From NCBI RefSeq assembly GCF_003992625.1, contig NZ_RZMW01000033.1, positions 62,001 through 126,000 of the forward strand: a stretch of DNA of 64,000 nucleotides, written 5' to 3'. How positions within the stretch are numbered: position 1 is the stretch's first letter; the number at the start of each line of letters is the position of its first letter. The position numbers and the translations under genes were made by a program. Positions 7,664 through 15,962 of this stretch are shown here, in pieces. The notes under the pieces are model-generated. The model had not been told where the DNA came from and did no database searches. It saw only the letters and a program-made list of their open reading frames with translations. Source of the stretch: Pelagibacterium lentulum (GTDB lineage: Bacteria > Pseudomonadota > Alphaproteobacteria > Rhizobiales > Devosiaceae).

Positions 7664-10561
7664 TCATTTCCGTGTCTTGAGCGCGGCGAGCGCGGCAAAT
7701 GGAGAATCGGGGTCGAAGGGTTTTTCTGGCCGTGCCGGCCGGTCCCGATTCGGGCGCCCCCGATTATCGTCGCCTTCAGGGCGTGCCTGGCGCTTGGGCT
7801 TGTTGTTCTTGTTGCCCTTGAAGGGCTTGGCCCCACGCTCGTCGGCACGATTGCCCTTTTGCTGGCGATGCCGGTCAGGACGCTTGCCCCCGGGGAACCA
7901 GATCTCATCAAATTCAGGTTCTGCGGGAGCGTCCGCTTCGGCAGTAGCGGAAGCGTCAGCGTCGTTGGCTGGTGCAGTCGCGCTTTCAGGCGTTGCAGTG
8001 CCCTGCGTTTCTGCCTTGGGCTCGTCCGCGGCCTGATCGGGCAGCATGACCTGGTTCTGGTTGGCAGCTTCGGGCGCGACAGGCGTGTCACTGGCGGCTG
8101 CCGGTTCTGCCTCGGCAGCGGGCTTAGGCGTGCGCTTTACGCGATAACCGAGCGATTTCAGGATCGAAGCGAAATCTTCGCCTGCACATCCCAGAAGCGA
8201 GGTCATTTCAACGGTCACGCGGAAGCCATTGGCTTCTGCGGCCCCATCGGGTGGAGGCGTATCGGACGGCCGGTTGACGTCATAGGCGATCAGCGGCCGG
8301 ATGATGTCGGCAAGGCGCTCAAGAATATCGACGCGAACGATCCGATTCCCCGCCACCTTGAAACCGGCGATTTCATATAGGCGCGGCTCGAAACTGGGGT
8401 CGATTGGAAAAGACGTGCGTCCCGACAGAATGATATGGGGCAACTCGGAAATGCCAGGCTGGCGCACGCCACCATTTTTCAGGCCCCAAAGGATCAATGC
8501 CAACTCACGTGGGGCGGGCTTTAGCGAAAGCGGCACATAGATATGATAGGCGCCGAACTTGACCCCGAGCTTGCGCAGTTTGGCGCGTGTGTCCTGATCG
8601 AGACTTTTGACTTCTTCTGCAACCTGGGAGCGGGCAACAAGGCCGAGATTTTCGGCAAGCTGGAAGGCGATGCCGCGCGCAGTACCATCGAGTTCGGCCG
8701 GATCGGAAAGCGCAATGATCTGCTCGAGCTGGGTATTGATTGTATGGCGTAGCCACAGCGAAAGCCGGTCTTCGACCTTTTCCAGATCGGGGCCGGTCAG
8801 GCTTTCGTCGGCCAGGATGATGATGCGCGGCGCAAAAAGCGTTGGCCCTTCGGACAGTTCGGCAACAACTTCACCACGCCAGCGGATCACGCCGTCCGTT
8901 GTCAGGACAAGTTCTTCGTTGGGTGCGCCCGCCAGCCGGTCTGCGCGTTTTGCGATCTCGGGCGCAACGACTGTGCTGGCCGCGCTGCGCAGATTTTTAG
9001 AATCGGCCTCCCCCTCGATGCGCGAGAGCGTAAACCGGAACCCTTCGATCGTGCCAATGATATGGCCTTCAATCGTGAGTTCGCCTTTTTCTGTAATTTG
9101 CGGTGTTACCATTTGTTTGTCTCTTAGATGACGCATCAGCACACTGGTCCGGCGGTCAACGAAACGCTGAATCAGCTTTTCGTGCAGAGCGTCGGAAAGA
9201 CTATCCTCGATCGTCCGGGTTGTTTGGCGCCAGTATGTGGGGTCTTCCAGCCAGTTTTTGCGGTTTGAAATGAATGTCCAGGTCCGAATCTGGCGGATCC
9301 TATTGGACAGGGTGTCGATATCACCTGTTGTATTGTCGCAGAACCTTGTCTGCTCGGCAATCCAGTCTGCATCTATCTTGCCCGCCAAAACCAGGTCTGA
9401 AAAGACCCGAGTGACGATTTCGCCATGGGCAGCCGGTGAAATGTTGCGATAATCGGGAATTTGGCAGCATTCCCAAGCCAGTTCCACGCGTTCTCGGGAG
9501 GTTGCGAGATAACCCTGTTCACGCCGCATCAGGAATTCGAGCGCCTTTTGATCGGTGGCAACAGGCACGCGGGTCAGGTTCTGGTGCTCCGGCATGCGAT
9601 CGAGACTCGCCCGCAAATCTTCAAGAGACGAAAAATCAATTTCCCTGCTGCGCCATTGCAGGACCTTGACCGGATCAAATTGGTGCGCCTCGAGCCGCTC
9701 GACCAGTTCTTCGTCAAACGCGGTCGTTCCCCCCGTTATCCCGAAGGTGCCGTCACGCATATGCCGGCCGGCCCGACCGGCAATCTGGCCGATCTCTGCC
9801 GGGGTGAGCGGTCGAAACTGGCGGCCGTCATATTTGGAATCGGACGCAAAGGCGACATGACTGACATCGAGATTGAGCCCCATGCCGATGGCATCGGTCG
9901 CCACGAGAAAGTCCACATCGCCATTTTGGAACAGGTCCACCTGCGCGTTACGGGTGCGGGGGGAGAGGCTTCCCATAACGACGGCTGCGCCCCCGCGTTC
10001 GCGCCGCAGCAATTCGGCAATGGCGTAAACCTCGGTCGATGAGAAGGCGACAATGGCCGAGCGGCGGGGCAAACGGGATATTTTCTTAGACCCCGCATAG
10101 GTCAGTTGGGAAAAGCGCGGGCGAAACTGGATATCGATATGGGGCAGCAGCTTGCGGAGCACCGGCTCCATGGTCTGGGCGCCGAGCAGAAGGGTTTCCT
10201 GGGCGCCGCGGCGGTTCAGGATCCGGTCGGTAAAGACGTGTCCGCGATCAAAATCGGTTGCCGTCTGGATTTCGTCGACCGCGAGGAAATCGACTACAAG
10301 ATCGGATGGCATCGCTTCGACAGTCGCCACCCAATAGCGTGCCGCCTTGGGCACGATGCGCTCCTCGCCGGTCAACAGCGCGACCGATCCGGCCCCAACT
10401 CTCTCGGCCACCCGACCGTAAACCTCGCGCGCCAAAAGTCTCAAGGGCAGCCCGATCATGCCGGAGCGATGCGCCAGCATACGCTCAATGGCATAATGGG
10501 TCTTGCCGGTATTGGTGGGGCCAAGAACCGCTTTGACCGACTGGGAAATGGGTTGGGACAT
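7664..10561 (-). CDS. SUV3-type DEAD/H-box RNA helicase with long charged tail
   Basis: 965 residues from the ATG at 10561 (MSQPISQSVKAVLGPTNTG). The upstream extension of the frame is unlike the family. Walker A is GPTNTGKT at residues 14-21, and motif II reads VDEIQ. Motifs in the second RecA domain include ATDAIGMGLNL and QIAGRAGRH. This matches the mitochondrial SUV3-like helicases of alphaproteobacteria, which unwind RNA in the degradosome of mitochondria. The last ~180 residues are low complexity: an acidic Ala/Glu/Asp-rich part, then a Lys/Arg/Asn-rich part (KGNKNNKPKRQARPEGDDN), probably disordered and RNA-binding. It is the first gene of a likely operon with the S4 protein. Confidence 0.92.
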   Translation of the reverse strand: MSQPISQSVKAVLGPTNTGKTHYAIERMLAHRSGMIGLPLRLLAREVYGRVAERVGAGSVALLTGEERIVPKAARYWVATVEAMPSDLVVDFLAVDEIQTATDFDRGHVFTDRILNRRGAQETLLLGAQTMEPVLRKLLPHIDIQFRPRFSQLTYAGSKKISRLPRRSAIVAFSSTEVYAIAELLRRERGGAAVVMGSLSPRTRNAQVDLFQNGDVDFLVATDAIGMGLNLDVSHVAFASDSKYDGRQFRPLTPAEIGQIAGRAGRHMRDGTFGITGGTTAFDEELVERLEAHQFDPVKVLQWRSREIDFSSLEDLRASLDRMPEHQNLTRVPVATDQKALEFLMRREQGYLATSRERVELAWECCQIPDYRNISPAAHGEIVTRVFSDLVLAGKIDADWIAEQTRFCDNTTGDIDTLSNRIRQIRTWTFISNRKNWLEDPTYWRQTTRTIEDSLSDALHEKLIQRFVDRRTSVLMRHLRDKQMVTPQITEKGELTIEGHIIGTIEGFRFTLSRIEGEADSKNLRSAASTVVAPEIAKRADRLAGAPNEELVLTTDGVIRWRGEVVAELSEGPTLFAPRIIILADESLTGPDLEKVEDRLSLWLRHTINTQLEQIIALSDPAELDGTARGIAFQLAENLGLVARSQVAEEVKSLDQDTRAKLRKLGVKFGAYHIYVPLSLKPAPRELALILWGLKNGGVRQPGISELPHIILSGRTSFPIDPSFEPRLYEIAGFKVAGNRIVRVDILERLADIIRPLIAYDVNRPSDTPPPDGAAEANGFRVTVEMTSLLGCAGEDFASILKSLGYRVKRTPKPAAEAEPAAASDTPVAPEAANQNQVMLPDQAADEPKAETQGTATPESATAPANDADASATAEADAPAEPEFDEIWFPGGKRPDRHRQQKGNRADERGAKPFKGNKNNKPKRQARPEGDDNRGRPNRDRPARPEKPFDPDSPFAALAALKTRK

Positions 10562-11092
10562 AGCGGTTTGGGGTTGGACGGAATCGAAAGGGGCGAAAAC
10601 TTTGGTCAGAAGGTGGTGTATCGAAACGGGAAACGCAATGGGCGAAATCGTCCCGGACTTAACTTTTCGAACGAAATGAGAACAAAGCAAATCCGAATCG
10701 GCATTTGTGGCTGAATCCCGATTTGTTCACTACCCCATCTGGTATGCCTTCAAGCGCGAATGGCACAAGAGCGTCAATACGCGTTTGAACTTTCAACAAA
10801 ATCGACGTTTTTCCGTATTTTCCCGTTCATCTTGGTTGCAAAAGCCTTAATGACGGTGCCTGGGCCGCTTTTCTTAAAACACGGTAAAGACAATATTTTA
10901 TGGAAATGTGAAGCTGTAAATCTAAAAGTTCTGGCTTTCCGGGGGTATGTATGGGCGAAATTTGCAAAAAAGGTTTTGACCGTTCCGAATTGGGACAGCA
11001 TCCTTGACCGTGATCAAACCTTGCAGGCATCGATTTTTGCCGCTTTAAGCGGTCAGCATTTAAGAGGCAGGCGCCTGCCGACCGGAAGACGT
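10562..11092. other. 531-base AT-rich gap between divergent genes
   Basis: The space between the helicase start (minus) and the vanZ start (plus). It is clearly more AT-rich than the flanking genes. The plus-strand frame that runs in from 10760 has no family-like sequence and lacks a ribosome binding site, so I treat it as an extension of vanZ and not as coding. Several possible promoter boxes are present, but none is convincing. No tRNA or terminator was seen. Confidence 0.5.
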
Positions 11093-11479
11093 ATGATTCG
11101 CAGATTTCTGTTTTGGGCATCTCTCGCCCTCATTGCCATTATTGTCGCCGCTTCGGTTATTCCCGGCACCTGGCGGCCGCATACGCCTCTGCGAACGACC
11201 GTCGAGCATTTCCTGGCCTATGGGCTCGTTGCCTTCTGGTTTGCGGTGATCCTGGACAAATGGTGGCACAAGATCGTGCTTGCGCTGGCGCTTGTGGCAC
11301 TTTCAGTCGTTCTGGAGCTGGCCCAAACTGCGATCCCCGGCAGGGGAGGGGAACTTATCGATATCTACTATAGCGCAGCCGGCGTTCTTGTCGGTACCGG
11401 TTCGGGTATGGCGCTGGTCTGGGGACAGCGCTGGCTGATGCGGCAGGTTCGCAGAACCGGCAGTACCTATCGCCCCTGA
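11093..11479 (+). CDS. VanZ-like small membrane protein
   Basis: 128 residues from the ATG at 11093 (MIRRFLFWASL), with GGAAG upstream. Four hydrophobic segments are predicted: about residues 5-22, 38-53, 58-76 and 92-110. The loop after the third (ELAQTAIPGRGGELIDIYYSAAGVLVG) is characteristic of VanZ/YfiM-like proteins, which are linked to cell envelope or antibiotic tolerance in other bacteria. The function here is unknown. The C-terminus is basic. The gene is convergent with the DUF3108 gene. Confidence 0.78.
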   Translation: MIRRFLFWASLALIAIIVAASVIPGTWRPHTPLRTTVEHFLAYGLVAFWFAVILDKWWHKIVLALALVALSVVLELAQTAIPGRGGELIDIYYSAAGVLVGTGSGMALVWGQRWLMRQVRRTGSTYRP

Positions 11480-11562
11480 CGCATTGAATCAGGCTTGAGC
11501 GACAGCGCCTGCGTAATGGCCAGCGCCTTGCGGATGGCCTTGGGCAGCGCGAGCGTCCGGCT

Positions 11563-12360
11563 TTACTCCAGCCGCGTCAAGACCATGGAAAGATCGCCGA
11601 AACTGGTGCCGATCAGGACGCGGTAGGGGATGAAATATCCTGTTCCTTCCAGCGGCGCGAACCAGGCCAGCATGCGCTGGTTATCGCGCAGATAGTTTGT
11701 GATTTCGGAGGTTGAAAAGTGTCCGGCAATCGGATTGTAGCGCATGTGGCAGAGAACGACCGGCCCCTGATAGCCGGTGCGACTGGAGGTAGCCTGTTGC
11801 ATTTCGGCAAAGCCGAGATTGAGATCGAACCGCTCCACCCCGGTAAAAATCCGCATCGTCCTGTTGCAAAGGCTCTGGTCCAACCCGTTGCCGCGCAGGA
11901 TGAAGGCCGCGATCGGATCGTTGACGCCACTGCGGTGACTGCTTGTCACCTGTACCCGGTTTTCGTTGTTTGTCAGCGGCGGGCTGATCGCGTGATGAAC
12001 CGCATTGCCACCCTGATAGCGCGCCTCGACCTGAAAACGTTCCGACTGGGTGCGCGTTTCAAGGAAGAACCGGTCTGAAGCCAGGCCGTCTCCGGTGATG
12101 CGTCCGCCAGAATTGACCGAGCCACTGCCCTGGGAAACCACCTGCGCAAGTCCGGCGACATCGGCGGAAAGATCGAGCTGATAGGAAGCTCCATCTGCTT
12201 CGAGCCTTATATTGACATAGGCGACGTTAATCCCTGCCAGATTGACCACATAGGAAGCGAGCGCATTGGCCTGCTGGGCTTGTGCCGGGGTTGCGGCGAG
12301 CGCAAGGGCGGTAAGTCCGGCTTTGAACAAGGATGGAAAAGAAGGTAGCTTCACACTCAC
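11563..12360 (-). CDS. DUF3108 periplasmic protein
   Basis: 265 residues with a signal peptide (LTALALAATPAQAQQ, cut near residue 28). The rest has the beta-rich pattern of DUF3108 (YVVNLAGINVAYVNIRLEADG near the N-terminus, YFIPYRVLIGTSFGDLSM at the C-terminus). Two Cys (SLCNRT and VLCHMR) may pair. The family has no known reaction and is usually exported. After the TAA the same frame stays open for 31 more codons that look coding-like (to 11467). It is divergent from rpmB, a common arrangement in Hyphomicrobiales. Confidence 0.82.
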   Translation of the reverse strand: MSVKLPSFPSLFKAGLTALALAATPAQAQQANALASYVVNLAGINVAYVNIRLEADGASYQLDLSADVAGLAQVVSQGSGSVNSGGRITGDGLASDRFFLETRTQSERFQVEARYQGGNAVHHAISPPLTNNENRVQVTSSHRSGVNDPIAAFILRGNGLDQSLCNRTMRIFTGVERFDLNLGFAEMQQATSSRTGYQGPVVLCHMRYNPIAGHFSTSEITNYLRDNQRMLAWFAPLEGTGYFIPYRVLIGTSFGDLSMVLTRLE

Positions 12361-12599
12361 ACTCTGGACTTTGCTGGTCTGGTAAAACGGGGGCGAACCG
12401 GATCGAGCGAATCAGGGTATCCACCAAGTTGCCCTGTGCGAGTCCGCCTGTCCAGCGCAACAAGATCACAAATGAGCCCGTGATGCTTGACGGATGGCCT
12501 CTGTTTCTCTATGGAAGCGCGACACTTTCCCAACGACCCGGCCAGGTTGACTGGGGGCTTGCCCCGGTCCCGGCCTATGATTGACAGGACTTTAAGACA

Positions 12600-12896
12600 A
12601 TGGCACGGCGCTGTGAACTGACCGGCAAAGGCGTTATGACCGGCAATAATGTGAGCCACGCGCTCAACCGGACCCGCCGCCGCTTTCTGCCCAATCTGTG
12701 CGATGTGACGCTGATTTCCGAAGCGTTGGACCGTCAGGTCAAACTGCGGATTTCCGCTGCTGCACTGCGCACCGTTGAGCATCGCGGTGGTCTGGATGCG
12801 TTCTTGCTCAAGGCAAAGGACGAAGAACTTTCGCCTCGCGCACTGGGCATCAAGAAGGAAGTCCGTCAGGCCGTAGTAGCGGCTGCAGCTTCCTGA
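12600..12896 (+). CDS. rpmB: 50S ribosomal protein L28
   Basis: 98 residues, the normal length for alphaproteobacterial L28. It starts [21 protein letters not shown], the conserved N-terminus, followed by [14 protein letters not shown]. The single Cys near the start is usual for the non-zinc form in this group. It is a monocistronic gene with its own terminator-like hairpins at 12905-12971. The 240 bases upstream should hold its promoter, but no clear box was picked out. Confidence 0.97.
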   Translation: MARRCELTGKGVMTGNNVSHALNRTRRRFLPNLCDVTLISEALDRQVKLRISAAALRTVEHRGGLDAFLLKAKDEELSPRALGIKKEVRQAVVAAAAS

Positions 12897-12904
12897 TCGG
12901 TGGA

Positions 12905-12971
12905 GCGCGCCTTGCGCGCCGCATGAAATTTTCAAACGCCGCGTCGTGCCGTATTGCTCGATGCGGCGTTT
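12905..12971 (+). terminator. Two hairpins after rpmB, probable terminator
   Basis: A GCGCGC-CTT-GCGCGC hairpin (12905-12919) is followed by AAACGCCGC (12934-12942) pairing with GCGGCGTTT (12963-12971) around a 20-base loop. A short GGCGTTTTA follows. The second stem is the likelier terminator for rpmB, although its T run is short. Confidence 0.6.
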
Positions 12972-13016
12972 GGCGTTTTAAGTGAGCGTGTTGCTTTTGC
13001 GCTCAGGTTGCTGGGG

Positions 13017-13078
13017 CGCCGGTCCATTGCCGGTCGTGCTTCAGTAAAAAATCAACCGGCGGTCATTTTGCCGCTTTT
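13017..13078 (+). promoter_or_regulatory. Structured leader with alternative pairings before the VUT gene
   Basis: CGCCGGT (13017-13023) can pair with ACCGGCG (13055-13061). A second GCCGGT (13029-13034) can pair with the same right arm or with the first copy. The right arm overlaps a smaller GCGG/CCGC hairpin (13059-13074) followed by TTTT, just before the ribosome binding site. Mutually exclusive stems of this kind are typical of riboswitches. An A-rich stretch (GTAAAAAATCAACC) recalls preQ1 class I, but the loop is too short to fit that consensus. No class is assigned. Confidence 0.35.
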
Positions 13079-13096
13079 GGATAAAGGAAGACGCAT

Positions 13097-13729
13097 ATGG
13101 TTGCGCGCTTTTCATTTGCCGTTCTGGCAATGGCCGTTGTCGTTACGGCCTCCAACTTTCTCGTTCAGTTTCCCCTAGAGGCGCAGATCGGTGCCATCGA
13201 TCTTGCGGAAATTCTGACCTGGGGCGCCTTTACCTATCCGATTGCGTTTTTGGTCAATGACCTCACCAATCGCCATTTCGGGCCGAAGGCGGCGCGCATT
13301 GTCGTGCTCGTGGGTTTTGCCATTGCGGTGGTGATGAGTATTTTCCTTGCCAGCCCGCGCATCGCAATCGCGTCAGGCGCCGCGTTTCTCACCGCGCAAT
13401 TGCTCGATGTTTCGATCTTTGATCGTTTGCGCCATGCGCGGTGGTGGAAGGGCCCGTTGCTGTCGTCCACCATCGGTTCGGTCGTCGATACGATCCTGTT
13501 TTTCGGCATTGCCTTTGCTGCGAGCTTTGCCTTTCTCGATACGGGGTTGGGCCGGGAAGATGGCTCGCTCGGTTTTGCCGTGCCGTTCCTTTCGGTTGGC
13601 GGCGATGTGCCGCTGTGGGTTTCGCTGGCGGCTGGCGATTTCATCGTCAAGATGCTTGTTGCAGTGGTGCTGTTGGCGCCCTACAAGCTGCTGCGCGCGA
13701 TCATTCCAGATCGCACCGCCTTGGCCTGA
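13097..13729 (+). CDS. VUT family / YhhQ-like queuosine precursor transporter
   Basis: 210 residues, AAAGGAAGACGC upstream of the ATG. About six membrane helices. The signature TYPIAFLVNDLTNRHFGPKAA (residues ~50-70) is characteristic of the VUT/COG1738 family, whose E. coli member YhhQ imports queuosine precursors (preQ0/preQ1). Another conserved part is TIGSVVDTILFFGIAF. It probably brings 7-deazapurines into the cell for tRNA modification. The upstream leader at 13017-13078 could couple expression to precursor level, but this is inference. It stands alone between rpmB and nasT. Confidence 0.85.
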   Translation: MVARFSFAVLAMAVVVTASNFLVQFPLEAQIGAIDLAEILTWGAFTYPIAFLVNDLTNRHFGPKAARIVVLVGFAIAVVMSIFLASPRIAIASGAAFLTAQLLDVSIFDRLRHARWWKGPLLSSTIGSVVDTILFFGIAFAASFAFLDTGLGREDGSLGFAVPFLSVGGDVPLWVSLAAGDFIVKMLVAVVLLAPYKLLRAIIPDRTALA

Positions 13730-13817
13730 TCGGAAAATTGCCATGGCGCAGGCAGATCAAGGACGCATTTGTCTGCGCTTAAAATAGACAAAATGACATA
13801 TTGCCTAATTATCGTGC

Positions 13818-14429
13818 ATGGGCAATATGAAGGGCATGTCAGCGGTTCTGTCCATTCTGGTCATCGATGAAAATCATATCCGCGCCTCGATCATCGAGGC
13901 GGGGTTGCGCGAGGCTGGCCATCAGCGGGTGTCGGTGGTTCATGATGTAAAGGCCGTGGCGCAGAGGATCGGGGAGATTGCGCCCGACGTCATTATCATC
14001 GATCTGGAAAATCCCAATCGCGACACGCTCGAGCATTTCTTTTCCCTTTCCAAGGCCGTTCAGCGTCCCATTGCCATGTTTGTCGATCGTTCCGACGGCA
14101 CCATGATCGACAAGGCCGTTCAGGCCGGGGTGTCCGCCTATGTGGTTGACGGCATGAAAAAAGAGCGCATCAAGCCGATCATGGATATGGCGATCGCGCG
14201 CTTTAATGCGTTCGCCCGGCTTGAACGCGAGCTTGAGCAGGCCAAGGGCGAGCTCGAAGATCGTAAAATCATCGAAAAGGCCAAGGGAATCCTTATGAAA
14301 ACAAGGGGCCTGAGCGAGCCTGAAGCCTATCAATTGCTGCGCACCAGCGCGATGAACAGAAATCAGCGCCTGATCGACATTGCTCAAAGTCTGATCACTG
14401 CTTCCGAATTGCTGGGGCCGAACCAATGA
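13818..14429 (+). CDS. nasT: NasT, ANTAR-domain antitermination regulator for nitrate genes
   Basis: 203 residues if it starts at 13818. In-frame ATGs at 13827 and 13836 are alternatives, and no strong ribosome binding site settles the choice. The N-terminal receiver-like domain begins SILVIDENHIRASIIE and keeps an Asp in DVIIIDLENP. A helical linker (RLERELEQAKGEL) leads to the C-terminal ANTAR RNA-binding domain (about 148-203: RKIIEKAKGILMKTRGLSEPEAYQLLR). In known systems NasT binds a two-hairpin leader and prevents termination, and NasS holds it inactive without nitrate or nitrite. It overlaps nasS by four bases (ATGA), and the target-like leader lies upstream of nrtA. Confidence 0.93.
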   Translation: MGNMKGMSAVLSILVIDENHIRASIIEAGLREAGHQRVSVVHDVKAVAQRIGEIAPDVIIIDLENPNRDTLEHFFSLSKAVQRPIAMFVDRSDGTMIDKAVQAGVSAYVVDGMKKERIKPIMDMAIARFNAFARLERELEQAKGELEDRKIIEKAKGILMKTRGLSEPEAYQLLRTSAMNRNQRLIDIAQSLITASELLGPNQ

Positions 14430-15574
14430 CCGCAACTCATCTTACAGCGGGGTTCATGCCCCTTCTCGATGCCGTGCTGCTCGTGGTGGCGCATGAGAAG
14501 GGCTTTGCCCATAATGAGGGGCTGGCCCTGCATCTGGTGAAGGAAAACTCCTGGGCCAATATTCGCGATCGCGCGGCGCTTGGGCATTTCGATGTAGCGC
14601 AGATGCTGGCTCCGATGCCCATTGCCGCAAGCCTGGGTCTGACCCCGCTTTCGGTGCCAATGATTGCTCCTTTTGTCCTCGGGCTTGGAAACAACGGGAT
14701 CACCGTGAGCGCCGACCTCTGGCGCCAGATGCGCGACCAGGGTGCTCCCGACACAATAGATCCTGCGTCGCACGGCGAAGCGTTCCGCAAGGTCGTTGAG
14801 GCTTCGCCGCGCAAATTGCGCTTTGGCGTTGTCCATCAAACCTCCAGTCACAATTATGAATTGCGCTACTGGATGGCCGCAAGTGGTGTGCGGCCCGATA
14901 GGGATGTGGAGATCGTGGTTCTGCCGCCGCAATATCTGCCCGGTGCGCTGGGGGCGGGCGGTGTTGACGGTTATTGTGTGGGGGAGCCTTGGAACTCGGT
15001 CGGTGTTGCAGGCAAGTCAGGGCGCCTTTTGACCGTCAAGGACAAAATCTGGAGCATGTCGCCTGACAAGGTGGTGGGGATGCGTGCCGATTGGGCGGAA
15101 GAAAACCCGGACACGGTGTCGGCCCTGATCCGGGCACTCTATCGTGCAGGGCTGTGGGCGAGCGAGCAGGCCCATTTCGATGAAATGGCCGCAATCATGG
15201 CGCAGCCCCACTATCTCAATGCGCCCAGAGAGATCGTTATTCGGGCATTGACCGGGCGTTTTGTCCTCGGTCACGGCGCGGAGGCCGAGATCGACAGCCA
15301 TTTCGTGCCATCCGCCCACAACGCCAATTTCCCATGGAAGAGTCAGGCGCTCTGGTATTACAGCCAGATGGTGCGCTGGGGCGAGGCGCCGCAATCTCCG
15401 ACCAATGCCGATATTGCCGCTGCGTGCTTCCGTGCCGATCTCTATCGCGCTGCCCTCACTTCGCTTGGTGTTAACCTGCCAGAGGCCGACTACAAGAGCG
15501 ATGACGGCTTTTTCGATGACGTGCCATTCGATCCCCAAAAGCTCGAAGCCTATATCTCCTCTCAGGCCGATTGA
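14426..15574 (+). CDS. nasS: NasS, nitrate/nitrite-sensing CmpA/NrtA-like protein
   Basis: 382 residues, related to NrtA but without signal peptide or Tat motif, so it is cytoplasmic. That is the difference between the sensor NasS and the transport protein NrtA. Family motifs shared with NrtA include GVVHQTSSHNYELRYWMAASG, GYCVGEPWN and VGMRADWAEENPD. It binds nitrate or nitrite and then releases NasT. Start overlaps the nasT stop (ATGA), so the two are made together in a fixed ratio. About 390 bases of regulatory DNA follow before nrtA. Confidence 0.92.
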   Translation: MTATHLTAGFMPLLDAVLLVVAHEKGFAHNEGLALHLVKENSWANIRDRAALGHFDVAQMLAPMPIAASLGLTPLSVPMIAPFVLGLGNNGITVSADLWRQMRDQGAPDTIDPASHGEAFRKVVEASPRKLRFGVVHQTSSHNYELRYWMAASGVRPDRDVEIVVLPPQYLPGALGAGGVDGYCVGEPWNSVGVAGKSGRLLTVKDKIWSMSPDKVVGMRADWAEENPDTVSALIRALYRAGLWASEQAHFDEMAAIMAQPHYLNAPREIVIRALTGRFVLGHGAEAEIDSHFVPSAHNANFPWKSQALWYYSQMVRWGEAPQSPTNADIAAACFRADLYRAALTSLGVNLPEADYKSDDGFFDDVPFDPQKLEAYISSQAD

Positions 15575-15607
15575 TCGCCTGCTTAAATGCGCAGCGCAGA
15601 CTTCTGT

Positions 15608-15624
15608 TGCACAATAAATGCGCA
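15608..15624. promoter_or_regulatory. NtrC-like enhancer site
   Basis: TGCACAATAAATGCGCA: two half sites with the 17-bp spacing of the NtrC consensus (TGCAC-N7-GTGCA), with one mismatch in the right half. It lies about 145 bases upstream of the predicted start of transcription, a normal distance for an NtrC enhancer. Confidence 0.65.
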
Positions 15625-15733
15625 GACTGATGCCCGTTTGAGTCGCAATGTTTGAAATTGGCCGGAAGCAGTTCGCACAGCGCAGGACTTCCATTCCTCT
15701 GAAATTGCTCATGAATCTGGAGAATTGAGAAAC

Positions 15734-15748
15734 TGGCACGGATTCTGC
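15734..15748 (+). promoter_or_regulatory. Sigma-54 (RpoN) promoter of nrtA operon
   Basis: TGGCACGGATTCTGC matches the consensus TGGCACG-N4-TTGC at every defined base except one T to C. The invariant GG and GC have the required spacing. Transcription would start near 15759, leaving a leader of about 200 bases before nrtA. Confidence 0.85.
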
Positions 15749-15823
15749 AAGGCTTTGCGCGAATGAGCTCCTCCCAAGACGGCTCATAACAGAACCGGCG
15801 TCCAATGACGGGCGCTCCCAAAA

Positions 15824-15837
15824 TGGCAAGGCTGCCA
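15824..15837 (+). promoter_or_regulatory. ANTAR-type hexaloop hairpin (NasT target candidate)
   Basis: TGGC-AAGGCT-GCCA: a 4-bp stem with a six-base loop carrying A at position 1 and G at position 4, the loop signature reported for ANTAR antiterminator hairpins. The known motif has two such hairpins. The partner is not clear here: CGTCCAATGACG at 15800-15811 can form a six-base loop but lacks the A/G signature. Confidence 0.6.
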
Positions 15838-15899
15838 ACTGGTATCCACGGAACCGATCGGACGGATCGGCGAGTTGGACTGGTTGGTGGCCTTTTGTC
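15834..15899 (+). terminator. Terminator-like stem overlapping the antiterminator hairpin
   Basis: CCAACT (15835-15840) can pair with AGTTGG (15873-15878), enclosing a perfect CCGATC/GATCGG hairpin (15854-15870). GCCAAC can alternatively pair with GTTGGTGGC (15883-15891), which is followed by CTTTTGTCGTTTT. The left arm is the right arm of the hexaloop hairpin, so the two cannot form together, as expected for antitermination. Confidence 0.5.
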
Positions 15900-15962
15900 G
15901 TTTTGGGGCGGCGATGCCGGTTTTGTCCTCACTGTGGTGCAAACACTGGAGACGACCCGAAG

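Larger units (their letters stand above)
15575..15962 (+). promoter_or_regulatory. 388-base control region of the nrtA-cysG operon
   Basis: No gene lies here. It holds, in order, an NtrC-like palindrome (15608-15624), a sigma-54 promoter (15734-15748), a leader of about 200 bases with a hexaloop hairpin (15824-15837), and an overlapping terminator-like structure (15834-15899). A further hairpin at 15763-15787 (ATGAGC/GCTCAT, 13-base loop) is at the start of the predicted transcript. The arrangement matches nitrogen-starvation control combined with NasT antitermination. Confidence 0.8.

Noticed and set aside
10760-11092. N-terminal extension of the vanZ frame as coding
   Set aside because: The 111 extra codons are AT-rich and unlike the VanZ family, and the ATG at 11093 has its own ribosome binding site.
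13017-13078. preQ1 class I riboswitch before the VUT gene
   Set aside because: The A-rich tail is suggestive, but the stem loop is too short and lacks the conserved loop bases. It is kept only as an unclassified structured leader.
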